A model generated the notes under the pieces. It saw only the letters and a program-made list of their open reading frames with translations. It was not told where the DNA came from and ran no database searches. The position numbers and the translations under genes are program-made. A DNA stretch of 64,000 nt from Lysinibacillus telephonicus. GTDB taxonomy: Bacteria; Bacillota; Bacilli; Bacillales_A; Planococcaceae. Below are positions 1 through 9,094 of this stretch, piece by piece. The stretch is taken from NCBI RefSeq assembly GCF_003966145.1, contig NZ_RXNR01000012.1:21790-85789 (forward strand). Direction: 5' to 3'. Position 1 is the stretch's first letter, and the number at the start of each line of letters is the position of its first letter.

Positions 1-1687
1 CTTCTCTTAAATTATGTTTTGTTTTCTCAAATGCTTCTAACAATCTTTTATAAAGAGTATATGTCTGATTCCATACTCTTTCAAATGCTTCTTTCTGAGT
101 TTCACTCTCTTTTTCTAAGAAACAATTTGAAATTTCAATTGTAATTGGGGAAATAAGAAAATGTATCTGAATTTTCTTTGTTTTCTCATTAATCTCATGT
201 TCAATTTTATTAAATAGATTTAAGGTTTTTTGATCAAAAAATGAGTTATTTTTCACTTTATTTAATTCATTTATTCCATTAATTAATTCTTTTTCTAAAC
301 TTCTAATTAAATTTAATTCTTTTTGATAAATTTCAACTATTTCAATGTCCGTTTTGTATGGAGATTGAGAAGTATTAATAATGTTTAATTTTTTTACTTT
401 TTTATGATCTACATAATCATTAACAAAATCTTGGAAGGAAATTTGGTCATATCCTTGAAGCTTAACTCCTCCTTCAGTGCAATTAAATATAGGGTATAAT
501 GGTTTATAAAAACGAATTAATTCTTCAAATACCATTTTCATAGATAAAAAAGCACGAGTTGTATAAACTTTCTCCCCATAATAACCTTCAACTTGAATAA
601 GTTTTGATTTTAATTCAGAAATATTTTCAATCTTACTTCCAAATTTATTTCCTTTAGCATGAGTTTCATTATTAGTATAAGCTAAATCTTGTCCTATCAT
701 TGCAATTGGACCAGAATTCAGTAACCTAGCAACCGTTACACCATAATGAGCTACAGTCCCTCCACCAGCTAAAATTGGCAAATTAATTCCAATATTGTCC
801 AAAAGATATTTTCCAACAGCTTCTTGTTTTACTTGAGAGAAAACAAACGCTTTTTTACTAAATGATCTCCTAATACCTGCATGATTATATGGTGCATAAA
901 TTAAGCTTGCTTTATCGAAATGTAAATCTTTAAAGTGCTTATAATTTGTTTCTCCACCATCAATTGATATTACAAAATCCGGCTCTAAATCTTCAGCTAA
1001 TAGTGAGTTAATAGTGGAACCCGAAGCAATAATTATAACATGATCTTGGATTTGTTTTAATAATGGTAGTTGTTTTGTTAATGAAGGACCACCAGCAGCT
1101 AAAACTATTGGCAAATCAAATTTATTATGTAAAACAGCTAACGACTCATCTTTCGCAATAGAAGGAACATTTTTAGCAAAGTTGTGTTGCCACTCATCTG
1201 CAAATTGTACTTCTGTATTGTAATTAATCTGTGTTTTATTTTGGAAATTACGTAAGTATACTAATAAATCTCTATACTCTTTATCAAATAATTTATTATA
1301 GTTTGGTGTTACAACGACTTTTATTTTTAATGCTTTTCCTTCCGAAATCTCAGAGATTATGTATCCTAATGTATTTATAGAATTAGTATCCCAATAGTAA
1401 ATATTAGTGTAATTCATATGGCGAGCATCAATTTTAATCAGTCCCATTTCAATTAATGGATCAATTATTACAATGCACTCGTTTTTCATTCTATTCAATA
1501 AACTATCAACAATGTACCCTTTCCCATATCCGAAAATAATATGAGTACAATTAATACTATATTCTTTTTCGGCTATTCTTTCCGATTCGATTATTGGATT
1601 ATATTTACTATGAACAAAATAGTCATTAATTTTTATCGTTTCATCACCTGATTTAGTAACTTCAGTGTGAATAGTAAAATCAGTCAA
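1..1687 (-). CDS. Motility-associated factor (Maf) glycosyltransferase, 3' end cut by window
   Basis: The reading frame is open from a TTG at 1687 to the window edge (562 codons, no stop), so the C-terminus is missing. A good ribosome site (GAGGTG, 1694-1699) precedes the TTG and no in-frame ATG is nearby. Visible motifs are AAGGPSL around residue 196 and GQDLAYT around 330, both typical of the Maf/DUF115 family, followed by a helical C-terminal part rich in Lys and Glu. Known Maf proteins attach nonulosonic acids (pseudaminic or legionaminic acid) to flagellin Ser/Thr in the cytoplasm. Position directly downstream of the flagellin gene supports that role. The sugar donor cannot be told from here. 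Confidence 0.85.
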   Translation of the reverse strand, partial: MTDFTIHTEVTKSGDETIKINDYFVHSKYNPIIESERIAEKEYSINCTHIIFGYGKGYIVDSLLNRMKNECIVIIDPLIEMGLIKIDARHMNYTNIYYWDTNSINTLGYIISEISEGKALKIKVVVTPNYNKLFDKEYRDLLVYLRNFQNKTQINYNTEVQFADEWQHNFAKNVPSIAKDESLAVLHNKFDLPIVLAAGGPSLTKQLPLLKQIQDHVIIIASGSTINSLLAEDLEPDFVISIDGGETNYKHFKDLHFDKASLIYAPYNHAGIRRSFSKKAFVFSQVKQEAVGKYLLDNIGINLPILAGGGTVAHYGVTVARLLNSGPIAMIGQDLAYTNNETHAKGNKFGSKIENISELKSKLIQVEGYYGEKVYTTRAFLSMKMVFEELIRFYKPLYPIFNCTEGGVKLQGYDQISFQDFVNDYVDHKKVKKLNIINTSQSPYKTDIEIVEIYQKELNLIRSLEKELINGINELNKVKNNSFFDQKTLNLFNKIEHEINEKTKKIQIHFLISPITIEISNCFLEKESETQKEAFERVWNQTYTLYKRLLEAFEKTKHNLRE

Positions 1688-1748
1688 AATTTTCACCTCT
1701 TTTTATTTATCGTCAAAACTTTATATAAATAAAGATAAAAATAAACAT

Positions 1749-1783
1749 AAAAAAACAGAAGAGGTTACCCTCTTCTGTTCTTT
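1749..1783 (-). terminator. Rho-independent terminator of the flagellin gene
   Basis: A perfect 10-bp stem (1755-1764 with 1769-1778, 4-base loop) is followed on the minus strand by a T run (complement of 1749-1755). It lies just after the flagellin stop and separates that gene from maf. Confidence 0.9.
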
Positions 1784-1795
1784 TCTAGTTATATA

Positions 1796-2701
1796 TTAAC
1801 CTAGTAATTGAAGTACACCTTGTGGCTGTTGGTTAGCTTGAGCTAACATTGATTGAGCTGCTTGCATTAAGATGTTATTTTTAGTGAAGCCCATCATTTC
1901 AGCAGCCATGTCAGTATCACGGATACGAGATTCTGCAGCTGTTAAGTTTTCTGAAGTAGTACCTAAGTTATTGATTGTGTGTTCTAAACGGTTTTGAACC
2001 GCACCAAGAGATGCACGAGTTTTTGATACTGTGTTAAGTGCGTTATCAATAATAGAAATTGAATTATCAGCAGCAGATTGTGTTGTGATGTTAATACCTG
2101 TAGTGTAATCGCCTTCAGTAACACTAGCAGCAGCAGTTACTGAAACCCCTAGTGCTTGAGCTGACATTGTACCAATAGAAAGGTTAATATTCTGACCAGA
2201 GTTCGCACCGATGTGGAATACTTTACCATCTACACTTGTTGCATTTCCACCAGAAACTTTATCAGTATTAGTAGATGCTGTAAATGTACCATCTAAAAGT
2301 TTTTGAGTATTGAACTCAGTGTCTGTAGAAATACGAGTAATCTCGTCTGCTAAAGCTTCGATTTCTAATTGTAATGCTTCACGGTCAGCAGTTACGTTAG
2401 TATCATTTGAAGCTTGAACTGCTAATTCACGCATACGTTGAAGGATAGAGTGTGTTTCGTTAAGAGCACCTTCAGCAGTTTGGATTAAAGAAATTGAGTC
2501 TTGAGCGTTTTTAGTAGCCATGTCAAGACCACGGATTTGTCCGCGCATTTTTTCAGAAATTGCTAAACCAGCTGCATCGTCTCCAGCACGGTTGATTTTG
2601 TAACCTGAAGATAATTTCTCAAGGTTTTTAGAAGCTTGAGTGTTGTTGAAAGTTAGGTTACGGTGTGTGTTTAAAGCCGCAATGTTGTGTTGAATTCTCA
2701 T
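1796..2701 (-). CDS. hag: Flagellin, major filament subunit
   Basis: This 301-residue protein has the conserved flagellin N-terminal D0/D1 region ([11 protein letters not shown], then [20 protein letters not shown]) and the matching C-terminal region ([13 protein letters not shown] ending in [11 protein letters not shown]). The central variable part, about residues 140-220, is short, as in other Bacillales Hag. Flagellin is exported by the flagellar type III system and polymerises on the HAP2 cap. A strong ribosome site (AAGGAGG, 2710-2716), a sigma-D-like promoter and a CsrA-type leader hairpin precede it. It has its own terminator, so it is a single-gene unit downstream of csrA. The adjacent Maf gene suggests it is glycosylated. 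Confidence 0.97.
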   Translation of the reverse strand: MRIQHNIAALNTHRNLTFNNTQASKNLEKLSSGYKINRAGDDAAGLAISEKMRGQIRGLDMATKNAQDSISLIQTAEGALNETHSILQRMRELAVQASNDTNVTADREALQLEIEALADEITRISTDTEFNTQKLLDGTFTASTNTDKVSGGNATSVDGKVFHIGANSGQNINLSIGTMSAQALGVSVTAAASVTEGDYTTGINITTQSAADNSISIIDNALNTVSKTRASLGAVQNRLEHTINNLGTTSENLTAAESRIRDTDMAAEMMGFTKNNILMQAAQSMLAQANQQPQGVLQLLG

Positions 2702-2735
2702 TTGGAATTCCTCCTTGAATTTATTATATTAATAA

Positions 2736-2751
2736 CCCACATCCTTGTGGG
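2736..2751 (-). promoter_or_regulatory. CsrA-binding hairpin in the flagellin leader
   Basis: In the mRNA sense this reads CCCACAAGGATGTGGG: a 6-bp stem with the core ACAAGGATGT, which fits the CsrA consensus (ACARGGAUGU) at every position. A second GGA site overlaps the Shine-Dalgarno at 2710-2716. In B. subtilis two such sites let CsrA block hag translation until FliW removes it. csrA and fliW lie immediately upstream here. Confidence 0.88.
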
Positions 2752-2792
2752 AAAGTTCGGCCTAGGATATAGTACCTCTGCCTTACAAATTA

Positions 2793-2819
2793 TATATCGA
2801 CTTTAATAAAAATAGTTTA
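2793..2819 (-). promoter_or_regulatory. Sigma-D-type promoter of the flagellin gene
   Basis: The minus strand reads TAAA, exactly 15 bases, then TCGATATA. This fits the sigma-D consensus TAAA-N15-GCCGATAT. It places the start of transcription upstream of the CsrA hairpin. Confidence 0.82.
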
Positions 2820-2861
2820 ATAGAATTAGAAAAAATTTTTTATTTAAATTATAACTAATCT

Positions 2862-2895
2862 AAAAATCCCGCTAAGCCTAAGCCCAGCGGAATTT
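2862..2895 (-). terminator. Probable terminator after csrA
   Basis: A CCGCT/AGCGG stem (2869-2873 with 2886-2890), flanked by complementary A/T bases, ends in a T run on the minus strand. Its first arm touches the csrA stop codon. It would limit read-through from the flg operon into hag. Confidence 0.55.
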
Positions 2896-3115
2896 ACTTA
2901 TTTTTCTTTAACTGTTCTAATAAATTCAAGTTCGTGTTTAGCGCTTCTCTATTTTGTTCTTGGATCGCTTCAAAAACCTCAGAGCGGTGGACTTGGACGT
3001 TTTTAGGTGCGATAATGCCTAGTTTTACTTGATCGCCATCAACAGATAAAATTTTCACTTCAATATGGTCGCCAATCATAATTGATTCGTTCCTTTTACG
3101 AGAGAGGACGAGCAT
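2894..3115 (-). CDS. csrA: Carbon storage regulator / translational repressor CsrA
   Basis: The 73-residue protein begins [15 protein letters not shown] and has the full CsrA fold, including the RNA-binding strand near residues 40-47 (APKNVQVHR). CsrA dimers bind GGA hairpins in mRNA leaders. The matching target sits in the hag leader next door. The start codon overlaps the fliW stop by one base, so the two genes are translationally coupled. Length and sequence are ordinary for Bacillales. Confidence 0.97.
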   Translation of the reverse strand: MLVLSRKRNESIMIGDHIEVKILSVDGDQVKLGIIAPKNVQVHRSEVFEAIQEQNREALNTNLNLLEQLKKNK

Positions 3116-3558
3116 TATTTCGCACTTCCTTCCATTGCACCTATAGGATATCTTAGTGAGTAAGCAGCACTATCTTGAAGTACGATTTGTTTGCCTAGTT
3201 TTTTATTTGTATTAATAACCACTGGTGCTAATAAGTTCAATGTTGATTCATGAAAAGTTTCTTTCAAAGTCACGATGGAATACGCAAGTACTTCTTCTTC
3301 CTTTTCGATTTGTAAATCCTCTTTATCTTCGTCACTAATTTCAAACTCATAATCATTTTTAAATAAGAAAGGATATGCTACAACAAAACCGATTTCTGCT
3401 TCTTCAGTTGACTGTAATAAAGCTAAAGGTAAATCAGCATCTAATGAGAGTAAAGCAAACTTTTTTAAATCTGGAAATCCCGGTAAGCCATATTCAAAAG
3501 TTATAATTTCCTGTTCATTGATTTCTACTTCACATAAAAATTTCGTTTTAATCTTCAT
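3115..3558 (-). CDS. fliW: Flagellar assembly factor FliW (CsrA antagonist)
   Basis: The protein has 147 residues, with the FliW signature near the N-terminus ([17 protein letters not shown]) and [10 protein letters not shown] in the middle. FliW binds either free flagellin or CsrA. When flagellin leaves through the export apparatus, FliW is freed to sequester CsrA and hag translation resumes. The fliW-csrA-hag order is the conserved Bacillus arrangement and supports a working switch here. Confidence 0.96.
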   Translation of the reverse strand: MKIKTKFLCEVEINEQEIITFEYGLPGFPDLKKFALLSLDADLPLALLQSTEEAEIGFVVAYPFLFKNDYEFEISDEDKEDLQIEKEEEVLAYSIVTLKETFHESTLNLLAPVVINTNKKLGKQIVLQDSAAYSLRYPIGAMEGSAK

Positions 3559-3611
3559 GGGTAATAACTCCTTTAATTAGTTGGCGAAATACTCCACCTT
3601 AAATAGAGCGT

Positions 3612-4217
3612 TCAACCAATGACATCGATTTCGATACTTGGTCTTTGTACAATTGTACCAGTCACTTTCCCTGGTTGATAGTCATGGATTGGTTTGTTAA
3701 CCTTAGCATCGATTTCTGGATTTCGTTTTTGTATATTAATATCCACTGATCCCGGAATGTAATCGATTTTTACAGAGCCTACTGATGGAACAAATTTAAT
3801 ATTGTATGGCCCCGGGCGCTTTGGTCCATGATTTTGCTTTGCAATTTGTTGAAATACAGCACCATCCTGATGTTTCCCTGCTGTCATCATCATTTGATTT
3901 CCTTCTCTTACTCTTCTGGAAATCCCTTTTAACATCTCTTGACGGCCTTCTTGAGCATATTTTTGGACCACTTCTTTCATTGGAAAGTATCCTAAATCCC
4001 TTCTAGCCTGAGTAGAGTCGATATGTAAGGTTCCATCTTTTTTATTTATTTCAACAATTGCAGCTGGTTGCTCAATTTTCAAATCTGCTTTTGGTTGTTT
4101 AATAATTTGAATAGAGTCTTGTATGTTTAAATCTAATTTTGTATCGGTAGTTTTAATTTGAATTCGTGGGAATTGCAATTTATCACCTTCCATTTTAATA
4201 AAAGCGTTTGAACGCAT
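3612..4217 (-). CDS. yviE: DUF6470 family protein (YviE-like)
   Basis: The 201-residue soluble protein begins with a PRIQIKTTDTKLDLNIQ-like segment and contains ARRDLGYFPMKEVVQKYAQEG in its middle, a pattern seen in YviE-type proteins encoded between flgL and fliW in Bacillus. It has no signal peptide or membrane segment. Function is not established. Its fixed place in the late flagellar operon suggests a motility-related role. Confidence 0.85.
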   Translation of the reverse strand: MRSNAFIKMEGDKLQFPRIQIKTTDTKLDLNIQDSIQIIKQPKADLKIEQPAAIVEINKKDGTLHIDSTQARRDLGYFPMKEVVQKYAQEGRQEMLKGISRRVREGNQMMMTAGKHQDGAVFQQIAKQNHGPKRPGPYNIKFVPSVGSVKIDYIPGSVDINIQKRNPEIDAKVNKPIHDYQPGKVTGTIVQRPSIEIDVIG

Positions 4218-4303
4218 ATGTCCAAACGCTCTATATTTTAATTATAGATAAAATTGAATAAGTTCCCTACCACTTCGTTTTCGTAATTAGAACAAGTTTT
4301 TAA

Positions 4304-5209
4304 CTATCTAATGAAGTCAACTAATGTTTGCTGGATAATCCTTGCACCTACAGATAATGCTGCTTGATGAATTGATTCAGTTGTTACCATTTGTGTAATC
4401 GTTTCAGCATAATCAACATCTTCGTTATTCGACATTTGTTTTGTTACGTTTATTTCGTGTGTGGACAAACGATCTGCCATCATATCTGCACGGTTTTGTT
4501 TTGCCCCAACTTCAGCACGCATCTCCAAAACTAAATTTTGGACTTCGGATAATGTGTCATCTGTTCCATCGGCAATTCCACCTAGTAAATCACCAATATC
4601 TGACCCATTATTCGTTTCTTCACCCGGTGTTAAAGCAGTTGAGATTTTGGCCATTACCTCATCAATCTGCTTAAACATTTCAGATCCTGGAGTATTTACA
4701 TTTAACTGAATCCCATCAAATACTTCCATATTCACATTATTTTCATTTACATCTGTATTTAGTACACCTTCATTAAATAAAGGGGAATGTGTTTTCGTTC
4801 CAGAGAAAATGTATTTATCGGCTACTTTTGTATTTCCTAAATCTTGTAACTGTTCACGAATTTGATCTATTTCTGTCTTAATTTTTTCACGGTCTTCTGC
4901 TGTATTTGTATCATTTGCTGCCTGAACAACCAGTTCTTTCACGCGATTTAAAGCTTCTCCAACTTGAGTAAGTGCATCATCAGTTGAATCAAGCCATGTA
5001 TATACTTCATTCATATTACGGGTAAACTGTTCTACCTTATTTAAATCCGTACGAAAGCCCATGCCTTTAATCGCAGCAACTGGATCATCAGAAGGACGGT
5101 TAATTTTAGAACCTGATGTGAGTTGTTCTTGTAATTTCCCCATTTTCGAATAACTATTATTTAAGTTTCGAAGCATATTACTCGATAACATCGATTGTGT
5201 AACTCGCAT
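4304..5209 (-). CDS. flgL: Flagellar hook-filament junction protein FlgL (HAP3)
   Basis: The protein has 301 residues. Its N-terminus (MRVTQSMLSSNMLRNLNNSY, then LTSGSKINRPSDDPVAA) and C-terminus are flagellin-like, as expected for HAP3, which links the FlgK ring to the filament. It is the same length as the flagellin here, but the RVTQ start and the PSDDP motif identify FlgL. It follows flgK after a 34-base gap with its own ribosome site. Confidence 0.96.
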   Translation of the reverse strand: MRVTQSMLSSNMLRNLNNSYSKMGKLQEQLTSGSKINRPSDDPVAAIKGMGFRTDLNKVEQFTRNMNEVYTWLDSTDDALTQVGEALNRVKELVVQAANDTNTAEDREKIKTEIDQIREQLQDLGNTKVADKYIFSGTKTHSPLFNEGVLNTDVNENNVNMEVFDGIQLNVNTPGSEMFKQIDEVMAKISTALTPGEETNNGSDIGDLLGGIADGTDDTLSEVQNLVLEMRAEVGAKQNRADMMADRLSTHEINVTKQMSNNEDVDYAETITQMVTTESIHQAALSVGARIIQQTLVDFIR

Positions 5210-5243
5210 TGTCGTTCTCCTTTATATTAAAGTGTTATAGTTG

Positions 5244-6878
5244 TTATAAACCTACTCGACCCATACCATTAATAATCTTATCTAATGTTTCATCGATTAC
5301 TGTCAGCATACGAGCATTTGCATTATAAGCTTGTTGGAAAGTGATCATATTCGTCATTTCTTCATCCAATGAAACTGAACTCATTGATGCACGATTATTT
5401 TCAATCGTTAATCGAATCGTTTCCGTATTAAATTGTAGAGTAGAGGATTCCTCTCCGTCTACACCAAGCTGGCCAATTAAGCCTTCGTAGAATGATTGGA
5501 ATGTAGCTCCTTCTAAATCTGCTGTAATATTTACAGACAATTGCGTAGTTCCATCACTATTTTTCACTTCAATTGTTGAACCAGGGGAAATTCCTTTAAA
5601 CTGTAAATTCGCTAATTCTGTAGCCCACTTACCATTTCCTTCTTCACCTTCAACTGTTGAAGCAGCAAGTAAATTTGGATCTTCAACGATTGCATTATTA
5701 ATTTGGATTGTTCCAGCGCTTGTTCCTGTAAAGAAAGCTACACCGTTAGTCGATGGATTCTCTGAAGTACCTAAAGTATACCCTGCACTGTGAACTTCAT
5801 TGAAAGCTGTAATAAACTGTTGTGCAAGCTTGTCTAAGTTTGCGAGCATTTCTGGATAATAGCCTTGATTACCGCTATGTCCATATGAGTCAATTAAGGA
5901 TAATAATTTCCCTTTAGAAGTTTCAAAATCATCGTATGTGATTGTCCCACCGCCTGAACCTTCTGCTGGTGGATCCCCAAGTGATGATACTTCAATTCTA
6001 TCGAATAAAAAGTAGCTCGAAGATGTACCAGTTTCGTCTTCATTGCCGTCAATTTTAGTTTCATTTGTATCTAACGTTGACAACTTAGCGTAATTTTTAC
6101 CATCTACTAGCTTAATTTCAGTACCATCTTTAGTTTTATATGTAATCGTTAAACTTCCTTCCGCAATCGGTAAAGCATTTCCTCCAGAAGGAACATTTTC
6201 AATTGTGACTGGCATGTATTCATTTAATTTATCTACTAATACATCCCGTGCATCATATAAGTCATTCGGCATGTAGCCATTCGGTTCCACCGCTTGTATC
6301 TGCCGATTAATTTCTGCGATTTGTTTTAAAATTGAATTAATTTCAGTTGTTGAAACATTAATTTCGTTCCCTAGATTTCCTTGAATCTCTTTTAATTGTG
6401 TATCAAGGTAATTAAATGAATCTGCTAAATGAGCAGCTCGTTGTATAGCAACTTTTCTTGCTGCAGTATCTTCTGGGTTTGTACTTACATCCTGCAAGGA
6501 ACTCCAGAATAAATTGAATGCTTGATTCAGCCCAAATTCAGATGGCTCGGACATAATGTCTTCCATTTGAGAAATTGCGTTCGAACGTGATTCCCAATAA
6601 CCTAATTTGTTTGTCTCTTGACGGTATTGTCGATCAATAAACTGATCCCGAATACGTTGAACTGAACTTGCTTCCACACCAGTTCCAATAAATCCAGCTG
6701 TTTGAGGTGCGTTTAACCCAATTCCTGGATAACCTAGTGTTGGCGTCATGTTGACACGTTGACGCGAATAGCCAATTGTATTGGCATTTGAAATATTATG
6801 GCCAGTTGTATAAAGTGCACTTTGTTGTGTAAAAAGCCCTCTTTTACTCGTTTCTAATCCCATGAATGTGGAGCGCAT
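5244..6878 (-). CDS. flgK: Flagellar hook-associated protein FlgK (HAP1)
   Basis: The protein has 544 residues. The N-terminal rod/hook motif (GLETSKRGL, then TTGHNISNANTIGYSRQRV) and the C-terminal LDEEMTNMITFQQAYNANARML segment identify FlgK. It forms the first junction ring on top of the hook and is exported before FlgL. The middle part carries the usual variable domains. It sits between flgN, its chaperone gene, and flgL. Confidence 0.97.
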   Translation of the reverse strand: MRSTFMGLETSKRGLFTQQSALYTTGHNISNANTIGYSRQRVNMTPTLGYPGIGLNAPQTAGFIGTGVEASSVQRIRDQFIDRQYRQETNKLGYWESRSNAISQMEDIMSEPSEFGLNQAFNLFWSSLQDVSTNPEDTAARKVAIQRAAHLADSFNYLDTQLKEIQGNLGNEINVSTTEINSILKQIAEINRQIQAVEPNGYMPNDLYDARDVLVDKLNEYMPVTIENVPSGGNALPIAEGSLTITYKTKDGTEIKLVDGKNYAKLSTLDTNETKIDGNEDETGTSSSYFLFDRIEVSSLGDPPAEGSGGGTITYDDFETSKGKLLSLIDSYGHSGNQGYYPEMLANLDKLAQQFITAFNEVHSAGYTLGTSENPSTNGVAFFTGTSAGTIQINNAIVEDPNLLAASTVEGEEGNGKWATELANLQFKGISPGSTIEVKNSDGTTQLSVNITADLEGATFQSFYEGLIGQLGVDGEESSTLQFNTETIRLTIENNRASMSSVSLDEEMTNMITFQQAYNANARMLTVIDETLDKIINGMGRVGL

Positions 6879-6958
6879 ATAGTCTCCTCCTTAATAAAAT
6901 TATGGTCGCTCATATATATAAAAATATGAAGATTATGTTATGGATGATTTGCTGATAT

Positions 6959-7456
6959 TCACGCCTGCGAGTCAAAATATGTTTTCTTTGTATTCGTTTG
7001 ATTTCCACTCACGTTTTTCCCTGTATAGTTAATTTGTTCAGGTCGTGGGCGCAGCATATCCAACGTCATATTAACAATTTGTAATGATTGAAAGATAAGA
7101 CGTTGATTTAAATCATTTTGTTTACGCAAATCATCTATTACTAAAGTTAATCGTTTACGAGCAGCATCGAGATGATTTCGCTCTTCTGGTTCAGCAACTT
7201 CGATCACATCAAAAACAGTTGGTGAGTCAGAGGGAGCTATTCCTTTAGCTCTTAGGTAATCCGTTACCACCTGCTGACGCTGTTTCTCAAGTGTTTCAAT
7301 AGCAGCTACATGTGATTGCTCTGTTTTCAGCATATTATCAAGTTCTGCCATGTCACCTTTTTTTATTAGTTCTGTTTTCTTGTACGAATGCTCAAGTAAG
7401 CTTTTATGCATTGTTTCGAGTTTTTCTAATATCGCTATAATAGCTTGGACCGACAT
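6959..7456 (-). CDS. flgN: FlgN-family export chaperone for FlgK/FlgL
   Basis: The 165-residue, mostly helical and highly charged protein matches the FlgN/YvyG family in length and pattern (long amphipathic helices, for example LEKLETMHKSLLEHSYKKTE). FlgN keeps FlgK and FlgL unfolded for export. It lies between flgM and flgK, as in B. subtilis. Sequence conservation in this family is weak, so the call rests partly on position. Confidence 0.9.
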   Translation of the reverse strand: MSVQAIIAILEKLETMHKSLLEHSYKKTELIKKGDMAELDNMLKTEQSHVAAIETLEKQRQQVVTDYLRAKGIAPSDSPTVFDVIEVAEPEERNHLDAARKRLTLVIDDLRKQNDLNQRLIFQSLQIVNMTLDMLRPRPEQINYTGKNVSGNQTNTKKTYFDSQA

Positions 7457-7480
7457 GGTTTAACGAACTCCTTTAAAAAA

Positions 7481-7741
7481 TTAATATCTATAATATCTCA
7501 GCATATCTTCTGCTACTTTTCGTGCATCTACTTTATATTCGCCAGATTGAATTTCTTCTTTCAGTTTTTTAACTTTTTCTGCGCGCTCTGTACTATAAGT
7601 AGAAGACACGGACATTTCTTTTGCAGTAGTTGAAATTTCAATTTTATCTGCAAATGTTGATTTACTATCTATAGATTTCACATTTTTTGGTTGTTTATTA
7701 TATGGGTTGATAGAATTCACATTATACGAAGTAATTTTCAT
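7481..7741 (-). CDS. flgM: Anti-sigma-D factor FlgM
   Basis: The chosen start is the ATG at 7741 (86 residues) because a strong GGAGGGG site (about 7747-7753) sits 6 bases before it. An ATG 8 codons upstream has no such site. The sequence MKITSYNVNSINPYN and the C-terminal helix (ARKVAEDMLRYY) are typical of FlgM, which holds sigma-D inactive until the hook is complete. A sigma-D-like promoter lies just upstream, giving the usual feedback loop. Confidence 0.94.
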   Translation of the reverse strand: MKITSYNVNSINPYNKQPKNVKSIDSKSTFADKIEISTTAKEMSVSSTYSTERAEKVKKLKEEIQSGEYKVDARKVAEDMLRYYRY

Positions 7742-7776
7742 AATTACCCCTCCCTCATCAATCATTTTCTACTGTA

Positions 7777-7803
7777 TATTTCGGTTCATTCATAAAAATG
7801 TTA
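7777..7803 (-). promoter_or_regulatory. Sigma-D-like promoter upstream of flgM
   Basis: The minus strand reads TAAC, 15 bases, then CCGAAATA, close to TAAA-N15-GCCGATAT. The distance to the flgM start (about 35 bases) suits a short leader, and B. subtilis flgM is also sigma-D dependent. Confidence 0.6.
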
Positions 7804-7814
7804 ACGTTTCTCAA

Positions 7815-7905
7815 TAAAAAAAGCTCATTAGTTCCCTAAAGCTTAAGAAATTGTCTATCTAGTATAACAATTTCTCACTTTCTTTAAGAACAAATGAGCT
7901 AAAAA
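7815..7905 (-). terminator. Multi-stem terminator-like structure between yvyF and flgM
   Basis: Outer arms AGCTCATT (7822-7829) and AATGAGCT (7893-7900) enclose an inner AGAAATTGT/ACAATTTCT stem. On the minus strand the structure ends in a T run. It would partly separate the comF/yvyF transcript from the sigma-D-driven flgM operon. Confidence 0.6.
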
Positions 7906-7910
7906 AATAT

Positions 7911-8321
7911 TTATTTTTTTTCAGATAAGTAGGTTCCTCTTTCACGATTCGCAACATTATCTCTAAATTCTTTTGCTGCTTCAAATGTACGAAGATCTGA
8001 TTTCAACTCACCTTGGCACTTTTCACAAAGCTTTCCTTTATTTGTAATACGTCCACAATTATCACAAGGGTACCCTAAATTAGGGAAAATTGCAGGGTGG
8101 AGGCGATTTTTTCGAACCCATTTATATAGCAGTTCTTGTTCTACACCCGTCGCTTCTACAATTCTCTCCATAGTCGCAGCTCGATTTTCCCGCTTTCGCA
8201 AAAAGCGATAGACGATTTGATACATTTCCTCTTCTTTTTGAGCACATTTATAGCATACGTCCCGAACCCCAGTAAAATTAAAAAACTCTCCACAGCTTGG
8301 ACAATTTTGTATTTCTGCCAT
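7911..8321 (-). CDS. yvyF: YvyF-like flagellar operon protein with zinc-ribbon cysteines
   Basis: The 136-residue protein has four CxxC pairs: CPSC near residue 8, CYKC near 23, CDNC near 86 and CEKC near 98. This suggests two zinc ribbons around a winged-helix-like middle (ATMERIVEATGVEQELLYKWVRKN). It matches the 'flagellar operon protein' family found between comFC and flgM in Bacillus. Its role is unclear; DNA or RNA binding is plausible from the layout. Confidence 0.88.
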   Translation of the reverse strand: MAEIQNCPSCGEFFNFTGVRDVCYKCAQKEEEMYQIVYRFLRKRENRAATMERIVEATGVEQELLYKWVRKNRLHPAIFPNLGYPCDNCGRITNKGKLCEKCQGELKSDLRTFEAAKEFRDNVANRERGTYLSEKK

Positions 8322-8479
8322 ACTAATACCTCCACATTAATCGATCCATGTTGAAATTATTATTCATTTTCTCTTATTTGTGATTATACAGTAATCAATA
8401 AAAATTGTATCATTTTCCAATGAAAAACATCTTTTATAGATACTAATTTAATATTTATTTCACATTTTAAGTTTTGAAA

Positions 8480-9094
8480 TTATCCTCGAATTAAAGTAAA
8501 TGCCGCCACTCTTTTCGCACCAGCCTTGAATAATGTAGTTTTCGCATGAAGAATTGTTGTTCCTGTTGTATAAATATCGTCAACCAATAAAAACTCTTTA
8601 CCTTTTATATCGACATTTTCGGTCGTTCTAAATAGTTGTGGTGAATTTATTCGCTGCTGGCGTGTTTTACCTACTTGCGTATCAGTTGTTATTTTCTCAA
8701 GATAGTGTTGGAATGGAATATTCGCTTCTTTTAATAGTTGGTCTACATGCGCAAAAGTGCGTTCTTTTAGTTTTTCTGGATGTATTGGAATAGGAACAAT
8801 GATTGCTTTTGTCTTCGCCAGATGCTCATGGATTTGTTGACGAAATACTTTAGCTAGTATAACGTCATGCATAAATTTATAGCGATGTATGAAATCTTTC
8901 ATCATATCGTTGTATTTGTAGAGGGATATAATGTCTTGTTCTTCTTGTTGTGATGGATTATAGAATTCAAATTTTTGTTCGCATTCTAAACAAATTGTTT
9001 TCGGAAAAGTATTTGTGAGAAAAAGCTTCCATGTAATGGGTTCATTTAAAGAAGAATTGCATAATAAACAGTTTCGAGTTTCATATCGTTTCAT
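8480..9094 (-). CDS. comFC: ComFC, phosphoribosyltransferase-like competence protein
   Basis: The 204-residue protein has N-terminal zinc-type CxxC pairs (CLLC near 9, CLEC near 35) and a C-terminal PRPP-binding loop, VDDIYTTGTT, near residue 165. ComFC/ComF works with ComFA to pull single-stranded DNA into the cell during transformation. The start overlaps the comFA stop (ATGA). No comFB lies between them, unlike B. subtilis. Confidence 0.93.
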   Translation of the reverse strand: MKRYETRNCLLCNSSLNEPITWKLFLTNTFPKTICLECEQKFEFYNPSQQEEQDIISLYKYNDMMKDFIHRYKFMHDVILAKVFRQQIHEHLAKTKAIIVPIPIHPEKLKERTFAHVDQLLKEANIPFQHYLEKITTDTQVGKTRQQRINSPQLFRTTENVDIKGKEFLLVDDIYTTGTTILHAKTTLFKAGAKRVAAFTLIRG

